Part shown: piece by piece, positions 34,659 through 44,660 of the stretch
Layout: every line of letters starts with the position of its first letter
Numbering within the stretch: the first letter of the stretch is position 1
Source of the DNA: Peptoclostridium acidaminophilum DSM 3953
GTDB lineage: Bacteria; Bacillota; Clostridia; Peptostreptococcales; Peptostreptococcaceae
Direction: 5' to 3'
DNA: 64,000 nucleotides
Assembly: GCF_000597865.1 (NCBI RefSeq)
Contig: NZ_CP007453.1
Span: forward strand, 1-64,000
Notes under the pieces: model-generated
Told to the model about the DNA's origin: nothing
What the model saw: only the letters and a program-made list of their open reading frames with translations
The model's database searches: none
Translations under genes and position numbers: made by a program

Positions 34659-34797
34659 ATAGGACTGCAAGCTTATTTTAACTGATACCGGACAATGTAA
34701 AGGTTTTGTAACAAAACAATGGGTAGATAACCCTTGAGAGTAGAAAAATCATAAAAAAACTACAGTCTTCACAAGCTGGAAGGAGCTGGATGTAATT

Positions 34798-35469
34798 ATG
34801 AAACCCAGGGTTATTATGCACAACTCGGTGAGCATTGACGGCAGTGTGACGGGATTTGACATAGACATTGCGGCGCACTATGCCGTTGCGGGCTCATTCA
34901 GGCCTGACGCCCACCTAATAGGCTGGATAACGGCCAAGACAGGCATTGAAACTTACATGGGCGAAGCAGCAAAGGAGGAGGCAGAAGACCACAAGAAGCC
35001 TGCGAAGGCTTTTGAAAAGGGGCTGCCGTACTTTGTCATATCAGACAGCCTGGGCAAGCTGCACGGCCTTTTGCACGTTTTCAGGAAATTCGAGCATTGC
35101 CGCGACGTGATAGTTATGATATCAAGGACGACATCCGACAACTACATAGACTACCTTCACAGCAGGAACTACGACTACATCGTTGCAGGCGAAAAGCGGG
35201 TCGACTACGCGCAGGCTCTAGAGGAGCTCAACAGGCGCTTTGAGGTTGAAACTGTGCTGACAGACACAGGTCCGACGCTAAACGGAGCGCTGATAGAGCA
35301 CGGCCTTGTTGACGAGATCAGCCTTGTGATTCAGCCTTATCTTGCAATGAAGGGGAATCCGAGGCTTTTCGAGGAACTGGATCTTAGGAGCAACGCCAAG
35401 CTGAGGCTCCAAAAGAGCGAGACTCTGGAGGGCTCTTTAGTACACTTGCACTATAGCATAGAAGTTTAG
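34798..35469 (+). CDS. RibD C-terminal/dihydrofolate reductase-like protein
   Basis: This 223-residue protein has the RibD_C-type reductase fold: VIMHNSVSIDGSVTG at the start, a Rossmann-like centre with NYDYIVAGEKRVDYAQAL, and TVLTDTGPTLNGALIEHGLVDEISLVIQP, the conserved NADPH-side block. Riboflavin genes are not nearby, so it may reduce another pterin or pyrimidine. AAGGAGCTGG precedes the ATG. Confidence 0.8.
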   Translation: MKPRVIMHNSVSIDGSVTGFDIDIAAHYAVAGSFRPDAHLIGWITAKTGIETYMGEAAKEEAEDHKKPAKAFEKGLPYFVISDSLGKLHGLLHVFRKFEHCRDVIVMISRTTSDNYIDYLHSRNYDYIVAGEKRVDYAQALEELNRRFEVETVLTDTGPTLNGALIEHGLVDEISLVIQPYLAMKGNPRLFEELDLRSNAKLRLQKSETLEGSLVHLHYSIEV

Positions 35470-35547
35470 TTTTGCTGTAATATATAGGATATATCGAAAA
35501 ATATGCAGCTGTATACATCCTATTGGTTACGAAACAGGAGGTACTGA

Positions 35548-36459
35548 GTGGAAGGATTCCATGTCAAGAAAAAAGGCGAATACGTGGAGCAGATAAAGCG
35601 CGATCTGACTGAGCTTAGCCTGCTTGCCCGGGCGGGCGGGACAGAGGTGATGCATCAGAAGATCGCCCCTGACAGGATAGTGAGCATATCTCCGGGAGAA
35701 GAGGGCACGTTTGAGTTTTTCTACATACTCAAGGGGTCACTGCTGTGGGAGAGCGAAGAAGGCGAACGCATCATAAATGAGGGCGACTTCATATACACGT
35801 ATGGACTCAGGGAGATAGCCCATCTGAAAACGATTACCGAGGTGGAGCACATATGCGTGTGCACGCAGCCGTCATTCAAGCTCGAGGCCAGGAAAATAAG
35901 CGAGTTTATGGACATACTAAAGCGCGTCGAGGAGAAGGACGTCTACACCCACAATCACGGCAAGAGGGTCCAGGAGTACTCGGTTGCCATAGCCAAAAAG
36001 CTTGGCCTTCCAAAGGACAGGATGGAGGCTTTGCTTGATGCGGCCATTTTCCACGACATCGGCAAGATTTACATACCAGACGAGGTTCTAAACAAGCAGG
36101 GAAGGCTTACAGACGAGGAGATGGAGCAGATAAAGCAGCATCCGCTCTACGGAAAGCAGCTTGTGGAGGGGACTTTCCTCGAACACGTAGGAGTATTCAT
36201 CATTCAGCACCATGAAAGGCTCGACGGCTCGGGGTACCCGTGCGGAGTAAAGGGCGATGACATAATGCTTGAAAGCAGGATAATAGCCGTGGCAGACACT
36301 TTTGACGCCATGACTACAGACAGGCCGTACAAGAAGGGGTTTTCGGGTACCCAGGCGATAGCCGAGCTTAAGGCCCTTGTTGGAAAACATTACGATGAGG
36401 ATGTAGTGAGTGCACTTGAGAAGGTGCTCGAGGAGAATGAAGGCTTGGGCGGGCAATAA
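35548..36459 (+). CDS. Cupin-HD-GYP protein, cyclic di-GMP phosphodiesterase
   Basis: This 303-residue protein fuses an N-terminal cupin-type sensor (about 20-110, with ILKGSLLWESEEGERIINEGD) to an HD-GYP domain (about 130-295). The catalytic set is intact: HNHGKRV, AAIFHDIGK, HHERLDGSGYP and AVADTFDAM. It should hydrolyse c-di-GMP, opposing the GGDEF proteins in this window, in response to a ligand bound by the cupin. GTG at 35548 has AGGAGG six bases upstream. Confidence 0.9.
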   Translation: MEGFHVKKKGEYVEQIKRDLTELSLLARAGGTEVMHQKIAPDRIVSISPGEEGTFEFFYILKGSLLWESEEGERIINEGDFIYTYGLREIAHLKTITEVEHICVCTQPSFKLEARKISEFMDILKRVEEKDVYTHNHGKRVQEYSVAIAKKLGLPKDRMEALLDAAIFHDIGKIYIPDEVLNKQGRLTDEEMEQIKQHPLYGKQLVEGTFLEHVGVFIIQHHERLDGSGYPCGVKGDDIMLESRIIAVADTFDAMTTDRPYKKGFSGTQAIAELKALVGKHYDEDVVSALEKVLEENEGLGGQ

Positions 36460-36484
36460 TAACAAATTACAAGGGGGCTTTTTA

Positions 36485-36823
36485 ATGAAGAGGTTTTTAA
36501 ATGCTTTGCTTGCATTCGTAATTTTTGTATCCATGTCGACTCCTATGTCGTTTGCTCAGATGTCATCTAGTGATATTATCGACATGGTCTACGACGCCAA
36601 CGACAGGATAGTTGACTGCGTTGACAGGGCTCAGGATGATGCTGAAGATGCAGACAAAGAAGCCTTAGCAATAATAATTGCAGAGCTTATAGCGGAAACA
36701 AACGGTATAGCACAAGAAACAGCTGAAAAGGCTGCAGAGGAAGGATATACGGTTGAGTTTGAATATACTACCTACGTAATAGGCGGTGTCGAAGTAGAAA
36801 TTGATCCTATGACTGTTCACTAG
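36485..36823 (+). CDS. Small secreted protein
   Basis: This 112-residue protein starts with a Sec signal peptide (MKRFLNALLAFVIFVSMSTP, cut near SFA-Q at residue 24). The mature part is acidic and helical, ending in a short strand-rich segment. The family is not recognised. AAGGGGGC lies upstream of the ATG at 36485, only 25 bases after the HD-GYP gene, so the two are probably in one transcript. Confidence 0.7.
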   Translation: MKRFLNALLAFVIFVSMSTPMSFAQMSSSDIIDMVYDANDRIVDCVDRAQDDAEDADKEALAIIIAELIAETNGIAQETAEKAAEEGYTVEFEYTTYVIGGVEVEIDPMTVH

Positions 36824-36973
36824 AACAGCCGGAATACAGGGCTGGGGAATAAGTCAATATAGTTTGAAGTTTCAAGTGCTCTCACTTCATACATAAATCT
36901 TCTCAAAACTTGAGTCTGTCAATAATTATGTGTATGATTCCTTAAAAAAGATATATTGTTTTATTGGTTGGTT

Positions 36974-37012
36974 GCCTGGAAAGCTTTTAAATATGAGCCT
37001 TCCAGGCTTTTT
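36974..37012 (+). terminator. Rho-independent terminator
   Basis: GCCTGGAA (36974-36981) pairs with TTCCAGGC (37000-37007), followed by TTTTTATT. It lies 150 bases past the small secreted protein gene. Confidence 0.75.
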
Positions 37013-37082
37013 ATTACTTAAATTAAATATTTTTCCATTTGGTGAAAATAACTAGAGTGCCAACATTTAATGGTCTTTTTTT

Positions 37083-38300
37083 TTACAAATACGGGTTAAT
37101 CCTGTCTTCAAAATATATGCTTAACTGGGCCAGAATCAGGTGCCAGTCTCGCAGTTTTGTACACCATTTCTGCGTGATATCAGCCGTTGCAAGGTACAGG
37201 CTCTTGAATAGAGAATCATCGCTTGGGAATATACTCTTGCTTTTGGTCACTTTTCTAAGCTGCCTGTTGTAGCTCTCCATGGAGTTTGTCGTGTAGATTA
37301 TTTTTCTGATTTCATCAGGATACTTGAAATAAGCCGAAAGCTCATCCCAGTTGTTTCTCCATGATTTTAGGCTTATATAGTATTTTTCACCCCATTTTTC
37401 TTCGAGCTTTTCAAGCTCTATTAGGGCTGTTTGCTCGTTTATGGCCGAGTACACTTCCTTGAGCTCTTTTGCGAAGGCTTTTCTGTCCTTGTATGATACA
37501 TAGCTTAGCGAGTTTCTTATCTGATGGACTATGCATCTTTGTATGTCCGTGTTTGGAAAAACCGCTCTTATCGCATCAGAGAAGCCGTTTAGCCCATCTA
37601 TTGATGCTATAAGGATGTCTTTTACGCCCCTGTTTTTCAAGTCGTTTAGAACCTGCAGCCAGTACTTGGCTGTCTCGTTTTCCCCTATCCAAAGGCCAAG
37701 TACATCCTTTTTGCCCTCGATGTTGACTCCTATTACTGCGTATGCGGCCTTGCAGATAACCTTGCCATCCTGCCTGACTTTATAGTGTATCGCGTCCATA
37801 AATATAATCGGATAAATCGGCTCTAGCGGCCGATTTTGCCATTCTTGAGCAAGTGGAAGGATCTTATCTGTTATCTTTGATATTAGTGTGGGAGAAGCAT
37901 CTATCCCGTATATCTTTTCTAGCTGAGCTGCTATGTCTCTTGTTGTCATGCCCTTTGCATACATTCCTATTACTTGGTCTTCTATTCCTGATACGCTTCT
38001 TTGATGATTTTTTACAACCACAGGCTCAAAATCACCGTCCCTATCTCTTGGCACCTCGATTTCAAACTCCCCAAGGTCTGATAGTATCTTCTTGCTTCTT
38101 TTGCCGTTTCGGCTATTAGTCGTTTCCTTGTTTTTATAGTCATATTTTGAATATCCAAGGTGCTCATCAAGTTCAGCCTCAAGCATCTCCTGGATTGTTT
38201 CTGAAAACATGTCCTTAAGAGCCTCATGGATGTCCTTTGCATCCTTGATTCCGTAATGCTTTATCATTTGTCTTATTTGATCTTTACTTAAAATCCCCAT
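37083..38300 (-). CDS. IS256-family (mutator-type) transposase
   Basis: This 405-residue DDE transposase has the family signatures: YKNKETTNSRNGKRSKKILS, PIIFMDAIHYKVR with the first Asp, DILIASIDGLNGFSDAI with the second Asp, RCIVHQIRNSL, and YTTNSMESYNRQLRKVTK near the end with the Glu. It appears intact. The ATG at 38300 (MGILSK) is chosen; an upstream in-frame extension to 38363 reads through the probable element end and the AGGAGGT ribosome site. Terminal repeats could not be fixed, although GAGTG occurs at both presumed ends (near 37053 on the plus strand and near 38380 on the minus strand). Confidence 0.9.
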   Translation of the reverse strand: MGILSKDQIRQMIKHYGIKDAKDIHEALKDMFSETIQEMLEAELDEHLGYSKYDYKNKETTNSRNGKRSKKILSDLGEFEIEVPRDRDGDFEPVVVKNHQRSVSGIEDQVIGMYAKGMTTRDIAAQLEKIYGIDASPTLISKITDKILPLAQEWQNRPLEPIYPIIFMDAIHYKVRQDGKVICKAAYAVIGVNIEGKKDVLGLWIGENETAKYWLQVLNDLKNRGVKDILIASIDGLNGFSDAIRAVFPNTDIQRCIVHQIRNSLSYVSYKDRKAFAKELKEVYSAINEQTALIELEKLEEKWGEKYYISLKSWRNNWDELSAYFKYPDEIRKIIYTTNSMESYNRQLRKVTKSKSIFPSDDSLFKSLYLATADITQKWCTKLRDWHLILAQLSIYFEDRINPYL

Positions 38301-38394
38301 ATAAAAAGTGCATACCTCCTTGAATGATAGTTTGATTATATCAATTCCAAGGAAGATACACACTTTATTTTACACACTCCAAAACTTAGTCAAA

Positions 38395-38438
38395 AAGCGA
38401 GTCCGCCGGATTATATCCGGCGGACTCGCTTTTTTATT
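38395..38438. terminator. Strong bidirectional hairpin terminator
   Basis: AAGCGAGTCCGCCGGAT and its reverse complement are separated by three bases, with A and T runs outside. It ends the minus-strand GGDEF-EAL gene and insulates it from the IS256 transposase. Confidence 0.9.
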
Positions 38439-38451
38439 TGGTTTTAATGGG

Positions 38452-40671
38452 TTATTCAAGCAGCTCCAGCAGGCTTTCGTATGGCACAGGCTTGCTGAAG
38501 ATGAATCCCTGGTATTCGTCGCAGTTTTTAGATTTGAGGTAGTCCAGCTGTTCGGGCATTTCTATTCCTTCCGCTATTATTTTGAGTCCCAGGCTTTTGG
38601 CGAGCACGATTATGAATTCAACAATGCTTTCGTGCTTTGAGTCGTCAAACAGCCTGTCCATGAATATCTTATCGATTTTCAGGAAGTCTATTGGCAGGCT
38701 CATAAGGTAGTTGAGCGAGGAATAGCCTGTGCCGAAGTCGTCGAGCAGGAGCTTTATGCCGCGGCTGCGTATGAGCTCCATCGTCTTTATGGAATCCTCA
38801 AGGCTGTCTAGAATGGCGTTTTCGGTTATTTCAAGCTCAAGAAGCGATGGCTCCAGGCCTGAGCGTGCAATGGCATCGTCGAGAATCTTAATAAGGTTTG
38901 AATCCTCAAACTGCTTTGGCGACAGGTTGACTGAAACTGGCAGAGCATGGCCTATTTTGCATAGATTCTGGGCATGCATGCAGGCTTTTTGAAGCACAAC
39001 TTCGCCTATGCTTGTTATAAGGCCGGACTCCTCGGCCAGTGGAATGAACATATCCGGACGCACGGGCATGCCATCTGCGTCACGCCATCTTATGAGTGCT
39101 TCAAGTCCTACTATTTTGCCTGTGGCAGGTTCTACGCGGGGCTGGTAGTTCACCTCAAATTCGTCAGAGAGCAGAGCCTCGCGCAGCCGCGTCTCCATGA
39201 GGAAGCTTTCGGCGGCCTGTCCTGCAAGGCTGTCTTCATAGAATGCGTAGCTGTTTCTCGCGCCCTCTTTTGCATGGTTGAGGGCCAGAGTAGCTTTCTT
39301 GATAAGCTCGTCCGGGTTGCCTGAATCCTTTGGGAAGCATGATATGCCCATGCAGCCCGAAACGAATACAGGCGTGCCCTCTACTGACAATGAATTTTTG
39401 AAAATGGACAGGGTCTCTTTAGCTAGCAGCTCGGCCTTCTTGCGGCAGGACGCTCCTTCCACTATGAATACGAATTCGTCCCCGCCCCACTTGTAGAGAC
39501 TGTCGAACCTGTGAGAGAGCAGGCTAAGCCTTTGTGAGATGCTCTTAAGCAGGGCATCGCCGCTCTTGTAGCCGAGCGCATTGTTTATGCCCTTTAGATT
39601 GTCTATGTCGAAAAAAGCTATGCTGAATTCTCCGCTATGCTTGCAGAGCATCCTGATATCCGAGTATAATCCTTGCTTGTTCCTGAGCCCTGTCAGCTTG
39701 TCGTAATATGCAAGCTTTTTTAAAAGTTCCTTTTTCTGCTTTATCTCCTCGCAGTCATGCTGGAGCTTAATATTGAGTTCCATAACCTCGTTGCAGGAGC
39801 TTTCGAGCTTTGTCCTGGTTCTGGATACTTTTTTTCGGAGTATTGCTATAAACAGTCCTGCAAGCAGTGCGACTCCAAGCAGGGAGTATATGACTACTTT
39901 TGACCAGTAAGGCAGCTGTTTGCCTTTTTCTGGCATGAACCATGTGTTTGCAGACTTGTAGAAGGCAGAGTAGGGATTGCTTTTCATTTCGTAGAGTGTG
40001 CTGTCAAAGTTTTCTATGAAGTCTCTGCCGATGTTTTTTGAAAATCCGAATTTCATCTGCACGGGAGAAAATATTACGGGCGTCTCTCTGAAGCTGGCTA
40101 TGTTTTTCAACTTGTAGTGGCTTATGGCCAGCTTGTTGAGGACTCCCGCATCCGCGGAGCCGTCTGAGAGCATCTCAAGTATTTCATCATAGGTGTCCAC
40201 TTGGATTATATGGGCGGAAACGCTGAAGAGCTTAAGCTGCTTTCTGAAATTCTCGCCGTATATGTCATTCTTTACCAAGGCTATCTTTTTGTCTTCAAGG
40301 TCGAATATCGTGCCTATATTTCCAAGCGGCCTTGATATTACTATTCCCCAGTTTTCCATGAGGAACTCGTTTGTGAAGTTCATGAAGGCGTCCCGGCTGC
40401 TTGTCTGGCTTACATCGACCAGCATGTCCAGCTCGCCGTTTTTCAGTTTTTCCATGTTGCGGGGAAAGCTGTCGTGGACGTACTCGATGTCGAAATTCTG
40501 TTGCTGCGCCACTTCCTCGAGCACGTCTATTGCAAAGCCCTGAGGCCTTCCGTCATCGCCCATGAAAGCGAAGGGCTTGTCCTCGTATATGCCTACCCTG
40601 AGATTTGAGGCATAGCAGATGTTGCTTGAAAGCATAGAAAAAGCTATTAAAATACATGTGATAAATCGCAT
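38452..40671 (-). CDS. Periplasmic-binding-domain GGDEF-EAL protein, copy 1
   Basis: This 739-residue membrane protein has a signal peptide (1-21), a type 3 solute-binding domain (about 22-245, starting LRVGIYEDKPFAFMGDDGRPQGFAIDV), a membrane helix (about 258-280), a coiled segment, then GGDEF (about 310-475) and EAL (about 490-735). GGDEF is intact (YKWGGDEF) without a clear RxxD I-site. EAL keeps EALIRWRD, LELEITENAIL, DDFGTGYSSLNYL and IAEGIE, so phosphodiesterase activity is likely. The ligand is probably an amino acid or peptide. It lies 15 bases downstream of a chemoreceptor gene and is 60% or more identical by eye in many blocks to 45961-48192. Confidence 0.92.
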   Translation of the reverse strand: MRFITCILIAFSMLSSNICYASNLRVGIYEDKPFAFMGDDGRPQGFAIDVLEEVAQQQNFDIEYVHDSFPRNMEKLKNGELDMLVDVSQTSSRDAFMNFTNEFLMENWGIVISRPLGNIGTIFDLEDKKIALVKNDIYGENFRKQLKLFSVSAHIIQVDTYDEILEMLSDGSADAGVLNKLAISHYKLKNIASFRETPVIFSPVQMKFGFSKNIGRDFIENFDSTLYEMKSNPYSAFYKSANTWFMPEKGKQLPYWSKVVIYSLLGVALLAGLFIAILRKKVSRTRTKLESSCNEVMELNIKLQHDCEEIKQKKELLKKLAYYDKLTGLRNKQGLYSDIRMLCKHSGEFSIAFFDIDNLKGINNALGYKSGDALLKSISQRLSLLSHRFDSLYKWGGDEFVFIVEGASCRKKAELLAKETLSIFKNSLSVEGTPVFVSGCMGISCFPKDSGNPDELIKKATLALNHAKEGARNSYAFYEDSLAGQAAESFLMETRLREALLSDEFEVNYQPRVEPATGKIVGLEALIRWRDADGMPVRPDMFIPLAEESGLITSIGEVVLQKACMHAQNLCKIGHALPVSVNLSPKQFEDSNLIKILDDAIARSGLEPSLLELEITENAILDSLEDSIKTMELIRSRGIKLLLDDFGTGYSSLNYLMSLPIDFLKIDKIFMDRLFDDSKHESIVEFIIVLAKSLGLKIIAEGIEMPEQLDYLKSKNCDEYQGFIFSKPVPYESLLELLE

Positions 40672-40686
40672 ATTATTATCCTCGAA

Positions 40687-42408
40687 TCATATTTTGAATT
40701 TGTTTATATCAGAATGAAGCTTTTGAGATATGCTGCTCAGCATCTCTGTGTTGTTTTCAATCTCAACGATCGCCGCCGCCTGCTCTTCCATAGAGGCTGA
40801 CGTCTCTTCTGTCGATGCTGTTGTTTCCTGTATGAGCGACGATATCTGGTCTATGGAAATAACTATGTTTTCCTTGCTCTGGTTAACATCTTTGGTATGC
40901 TCCTTGACTTTCTCCACAGACGATGAGACCATGCCAATAAGTTTTGAAGTGTTGTTGAATACGTCCTTTGTCTTGCTCACTGCGTCGCCTTGCTGTCTTA
41001 CTATGCTTTCGACATCGCCCATGGTGATTACAACAGACTGGGCCTTGCCTTCGATTGTGTTGACCATTTCGTTGATGTCCTTGGCGGCTTTTTCCGTTTC
41101 TTCAGATAGCTTTCGTATCTCCTCTGCGACTATTGCAAAGCCTAGCCCCATCTCCCCGGCTCTTGCAGCCTCTATGCTTGCGTTGAGGGCCAGAAGGTTT
41201 GTCTGGTTGGCTATCTTGTTGATTAGTATCACGGTCTGCTCGATGTTTCTAAGGTGGTTGTACATGTCGTGGACTTCTGTGTTTACCTCTTTGGAAATCT
41301 TTATGTTTTCAGCCATGTTTGAGTCCAGGTTGTCTATGATTTCTATTCCGTTCTGGCTCAGCTCGCTTGTTCTGTGGGAAAGCTCGAGCATGCTTGAAGC
41401 CAGGTTGTCTGTTTCAAATATTTTGTCGCCAAGTGCATGCGCCATTCCAGTGATGACCTCGGAATTCTTGGCCTGATCCATAGAAGCGGCTGCAACCTCC
41501 TCAACAGCCTGTGCAACGCAGCCGATGGCTTCTGAGGATTCCCTGGTTATGGTTAGCAGAGTCTGGGAAGAGCCACTAATCGTGTCCGCCGAATGCTTTA
41601 CGCTGGATATGAGGCTTTTGAGTGAAGCCTGCATCTGCATGATTGAATTTGATATCTGGCCTATCTCATCTTTAAAGCACGTGTATTTCTCCGGTATGCA
41701 TCCTGTCAGATCGCCGTTTGCTATTGTCTTCAGCTGGCTGTTGGCGGCTGAAAGAGGCTTTGTTATTGATGTTGTTATGAAGTATGTAAGCGCAGTGGCG
41801 CAAAGCAGTGCAAGCGCTATGGCTGCTATTATGTTTCTCGTTACACTGGCGCTATCCAAGTCGTTTTGCCTGTTTACTGCGTTGGCGGCTTCCACGTTGT
41901 AGTCTGCAAGCTTGTCAAGATAGTCCTGATATTCGTCGAGCTGGCCTTTTGTAGACATGAAGAGAGATAGCGCTTCATCTCTATTTCCCGCCTTTGCAAG
42001 CTCAAGTATCTTCTTGTGAGTGGGGGAGTAGTCTTCCCTCAGGCTTTTGAAGCGGCCTAGCGTTTGGACTTCGAATTCGTCAAGCCTGCTTTTTTCATAC
42101 TGCGAAATTTCGCTTGAGAGCTTTTCGCTGTAGGCAGAAATGTTGTCCAGCATTTTGCTCCTTTGGGAATCCGAAAGAGTGTCGAGGTTTGCAAGGAGCA
42201 GCAGCATATCTGATTCCACCGACTTTGCACACATCTTGGAGTTTTCCAAGTTGACTATTGGCTTTAGCCTGTCGTTGAACATGCTGCTCATGTCGCTGCA
42301 TGCCTTTGAGTTGTAGAAATACCCTGTTGCGCCTACGATAAGTATGAACGCTATCATTGCTGCTGAGAAGATGATAAGTTTGTTTTTCATCTTGAAATTG
42401 TTTAGCAT
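40687..42408 (-). CDS. Methyl-accepting chemotaxis protein, copy 1
   Basis: This 573-residue chemoreceptor has a membrane helix at 10-30, a four-helix-bundle sensor domain (about 32-190), a second membrane helix (about 192-212), HAMP (about 213-265) and a long signalling domain. Its hairpin tip reads [43 protein letters not shown]. It should control CheA in response to an external ligand. The ATG at 42408 has GGGGGAT upstream; the longer frame to 42558 has none. It is the first gene of a two-gene unit with the GGDEF-EAL gene. Confidence 0.92.
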   Translation of the reverse strand: MLNNFKMKNKLIIFSAAMIAFILIVGATGYFYNSKACSDMSSMFNDRLKPIVNLENSKMCAKSVESDMLLLLANLDTLSDSQRSKMLDNISAYSEKLSSEISQYEKSRLDEFEVQTLGRFKSLREDYSPTHKKILELAKAGNRDEALSLFMSTKGQLDEYQDYLDKLADYNVEAANAVNRQNDLDSASVTRNIIAAIALALLCATALTYFITTSITKPLSAANSQLKTIANGDLTGCIPEKYTCFKDEIGQISNSIMQMQASLKSLISSVKHSADTISGSSQTLLTITRESSEAIGCVAQAVEEVAAASMDQAKNSEVITGMAHALGDKIFETDNLASSMLELSHRTSELSQNGIEIIDNLDSNMAENIKISKEVNTEVHDMYNHLRNIEQTVILINKIANQTNLLALNASIEAARAGEMGLGFAIVAEEIRKLSEETEKAAKDINEMVNTIEGKAQSVVITMGDVESIVRQQGDAVSKTKDVFNNTSKLIGMVSSSVEKVKEHTKDVNQSKENIVISIDQISSLIQETTASTEETSASMEEQAAAIVEIENNTEMLSSISQKLHSDINKFKI

Positions 42409-43062
42409 ACAAATCCCCCATTTTAATAATTGATTTTGGAAAATATAGTTTACGGCCGCATTAATAGGTATCAATCCGGCAGGACGAGCGCTTTTAATAT
42501 ACGGCATACAATATACATTGTCCTCGAAAAAGGTTCTTAAAAAAACAAAAAATGACAAGCGAGCCTAAACAAAAGCTGTAATGTCATTTCACTATGATGT
42601 CAGATTCTTGAGTTGTATGAATAGAGTATTTCATGCCGGACCGCATTAATATGCAAAGGCATTGAAAACCCATTTGAGCCAATTAATGTGTTTTTTGTAA
42701 GACAATAGTACTACAAAACAAATATACCCTAGTTTTGGCCTAAAATCAAGAAGAATTTGGCGAGATCAATAAAAATTTAACAAATAAAAAGTATGTGAAT
42801 ATAGACGCGGTTTATAGGTGGAATGATTACATATTTACTCGAAGTGTATATATATAACAATTATGCCGGTAGAATATTCCGAAAAATCAACTATAGGGAA
42901 TAAGATAATGCATATTACCTGTAAAACGAAAAGGCTTCAGGGTATATCCAATGGTAACAATGTACAATGCCAAGGTTGGAGTTGGAACCAAAGTGCAGCC
43001 GAATATTTCTGCAATTCTTGAAATTGCAATCTAGTATGATTGGAACTGGCAATATTGGCATT
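42409..43062. other. Intergenic region upstream of chemoreceptor copy 1
   Basis: No gene is firmly seen in these 650 bases. On the minus strand AATGACA (42582-42588) pairs with TGTCATT (42551-42557) and is followed by T runs, so a terminator or attenuator sits about 150 bases before the chemoreceptor start. A 27-codon frame at 42951-43034 (plus strand) has a coding look but no ribosome site and was not called. Confidence 0.4.
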
Positions 43063-43090
43063 AAAAAAGCGAATCCAACGGATTCGCTTT
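43063..43090 (-). terminator. Terminator of the metNIQ operon
   Basis: GCGAATCC (43069-43076) pairs with GGATTCGC (43080-43087); on the minus strand a T run follows. It lies 48 bases past the metQ stop. Confidence 0.85.
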
Positions 43091-43137
43091 TGAGTAGTTT
43101 GCTGTCTTGAAACTGGCATTTGCAATATTGACTCTGC

Positions 43138-43968
43138 TTAGAATGCAGGTATTATTGAGCCCTCGTATTTTTCCTCTATGAACTGCTTCACTTCAGGAGA
43201 GTTGAGAACTTCTATAAGCTTAACGATTTCAGGTCTCTTCTCATCGCCTTTTCTTACTGTAACTATGTTGGCGTAAGGCGAGTCTTCTCCCTCGGCGAAG
43301 AGCGCGTCTTTTACAGGGTTGAGTCCGCCTTCAAGAGCGTAGTTTGTGTTTATAACCGCGAAGTCAACGTCATCGAGAACTCTTGGAAGCTGGGCAGCTT
43401 CAAGCTCTGTGAATTCAAGGTTCTTTGGATTTTCGACTATGTCCTTTGGTGTCTGGTCAAGCGCGGCGGCATCCTTAAGCTTTATAAGGCCATTAGATTG
43501 CAGCAGCAGAAGCGCTCTGCCTTCGTTTGTAGGGTCGTTAGGTACTGCCACCTTGGCTCCGTTTGCTATTTCGTCGGCGCTAGCTATCTTCTTTGAATAT
43601 ACGCCCATAGGCTCAACGTGCACCTTGCCTGCCGAAACTATCTCAAGGTTGTTCTTGGCTGCGAATTCCTCCATGTAAGGCACGTGCTGGAAGAAGTTGG
43701 CGTCCAGCGCGCCGTCTGCAAGTGCGAGGTTAGGAGTGTTGTAGTCTGTGAACTCTGTGATTTCAAGCGTTATGCCTTCCTTTTCAAGCTGAGGCTTTAT
43801 GAATTCAAGAAGCTCGGAGTGCGGCAGCGGTGTTGCGCCCACAACTATTGTCTTTGTTTCAGCTGAATCTGCCAAGGCCGATTTGTCGGCTTCCTGTTTT
43901 GGGGAGCATCCTACTAGTAGTGCTCCTGTTAGTAGTAGTGCTGTTGCTAGTTTAAGTACTTTGTTCAT
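43138..43968 (-). CDS. metQ: Methionine-binding lipoprotein MetQ
   Basis: This 276-residue lipoprotein has the lipobox LLVGC (Cys 21), so it is anchored on the outer face of the membrane. The NlpA/MetQ family pattern is complete: VVGATPLPHSELLEFIKPQLEKEGI, DANFFQHVPYMEEF, KVAVPNDPTNEGRALLLLQ, and FAVINTNYALEGGLNP. It delivers methionine to MetNI. AATGGGAGG precedes the ATG. It is the last gene of the metNIQ operon. Confidence 0.95.
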   Translation of the reverse strand: MNKVLKLATALLLTGALLVGCSPKQEADKSALADSAETKTIVVGATPLPHSELLEFIKPQLEKEGITLEITEFTDYNTPNLALADGALDANFFQHVPYMEEFAAKNNLEIVSAGKVHVEPMGVYSKKIASADEIANGAKVAVPNDPTNEGRALLLLQSNGLIKLKDAAALDQTPKDIVENPKNLEFTELEAAQLPRVLDDVDFAVINTNYALEGGLNPVKDALFAEGEDSPYANIVTVRKGDEKRPEIVKLIEVLNSPEVKQFIEEKYEGSIIPAF

Positions 43969-44000
43969 CTTTGTTGCCTCCCATTTTGTTTTTTGTTTTT

Positions 44001-44660
44001 CTATCTTTTATCAAATTTCAAGGCCAGGAGATTTCCACCGGCCTGTATTGCCTGGACTATTACTATGAGTACCAGTATTGTGGCTATTAGCACGTCGGTT
44101 TGGAACCTCTGGTAGCCGTATCTTATTGCGAGGTCGCCTATGCCGCCTCCGCCTATTGCTCCGGCCATAGCTGAGTAGCCTAGTATGTTGATTATTGTTA
44201 TTGTAAGCCCGAGTATCAGTGAAGGCAGCGCCTCAGGCAGCATAACCCTTGTTATTATCTGAAGCCTTGTGGCCCCAAAGGCCATAGAGGCTTCGATTAT
44301 ACCCCAGCTGACCTCCTTGAGTGAGCTCTCAACTACCCTGGCCGCAAAAGGTGCGGCTGCTATCGAAAGCGGTACAATGGCCGCTGTAGAGCCTATGCTT
44401 GTGCCCACGATAAATTTTGAGAGCGGGAATATGGCTATTATTAGTATTATGAATGGAAGGGACCTTGTTATGTTCACTATGATCCCCAGCGCTTGATTGA
44501 GCTTTGGCATTGGCATTATGTGGCCTTTTTCTGTAATTACGAGCAGCACTCCCAGAAGGAAGCCTCCTATTGCAGAAAACAGTGTTGAAAAGAACACCAT
44601 GTAGAGCGTCTCGGCAAGCGAGGGCGCCATAAGGCTAAACAGCCTTTCTAATTCTATCAT
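44001..44660 (-). CDS. metI: Methionine ABC transporter permease MetI
   Basis: This 219-residue permease has about five membrane segments and the family EAA-type loop GIIEASMAFGATRLQIITRVMLPEALPSLI near residues 125-154, which docks on the MetN ATPase. The RSLPFIILIIAIFPLSK segment is typical of MetI. Its ATG at 44660 lies inside the end of metN (26-base overlap), preceded by GGAGGTGAT, so translation is coupled. Confidence 0.95.
   Translation of the reverse strand: MIELERLFSLMAPSLAETLYMVFFSTLFSAIGGFLLGVLLVITEKGHIMPMPKLNQALGIIVNITRSLPFIILIIAIFPLSKFIVGTSIGSTAAIVPLSIAAAPFAARVVESSLKEVSWGIIEASMAFGATRLQIITRVMLPEALPSLILGLTITIINILGYSAMAGAIGGGGIGDLAIRYGYQRFQTDVLIATILVLIVIVQAIQAGGNLLALKFDKR

Noticed and set aside
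42951-43034. 27-codon frame between metQ and the chemoreceptor gene
   Set aside because: It has a coding look but no ribosome site and no recognised similarity; too short to call.
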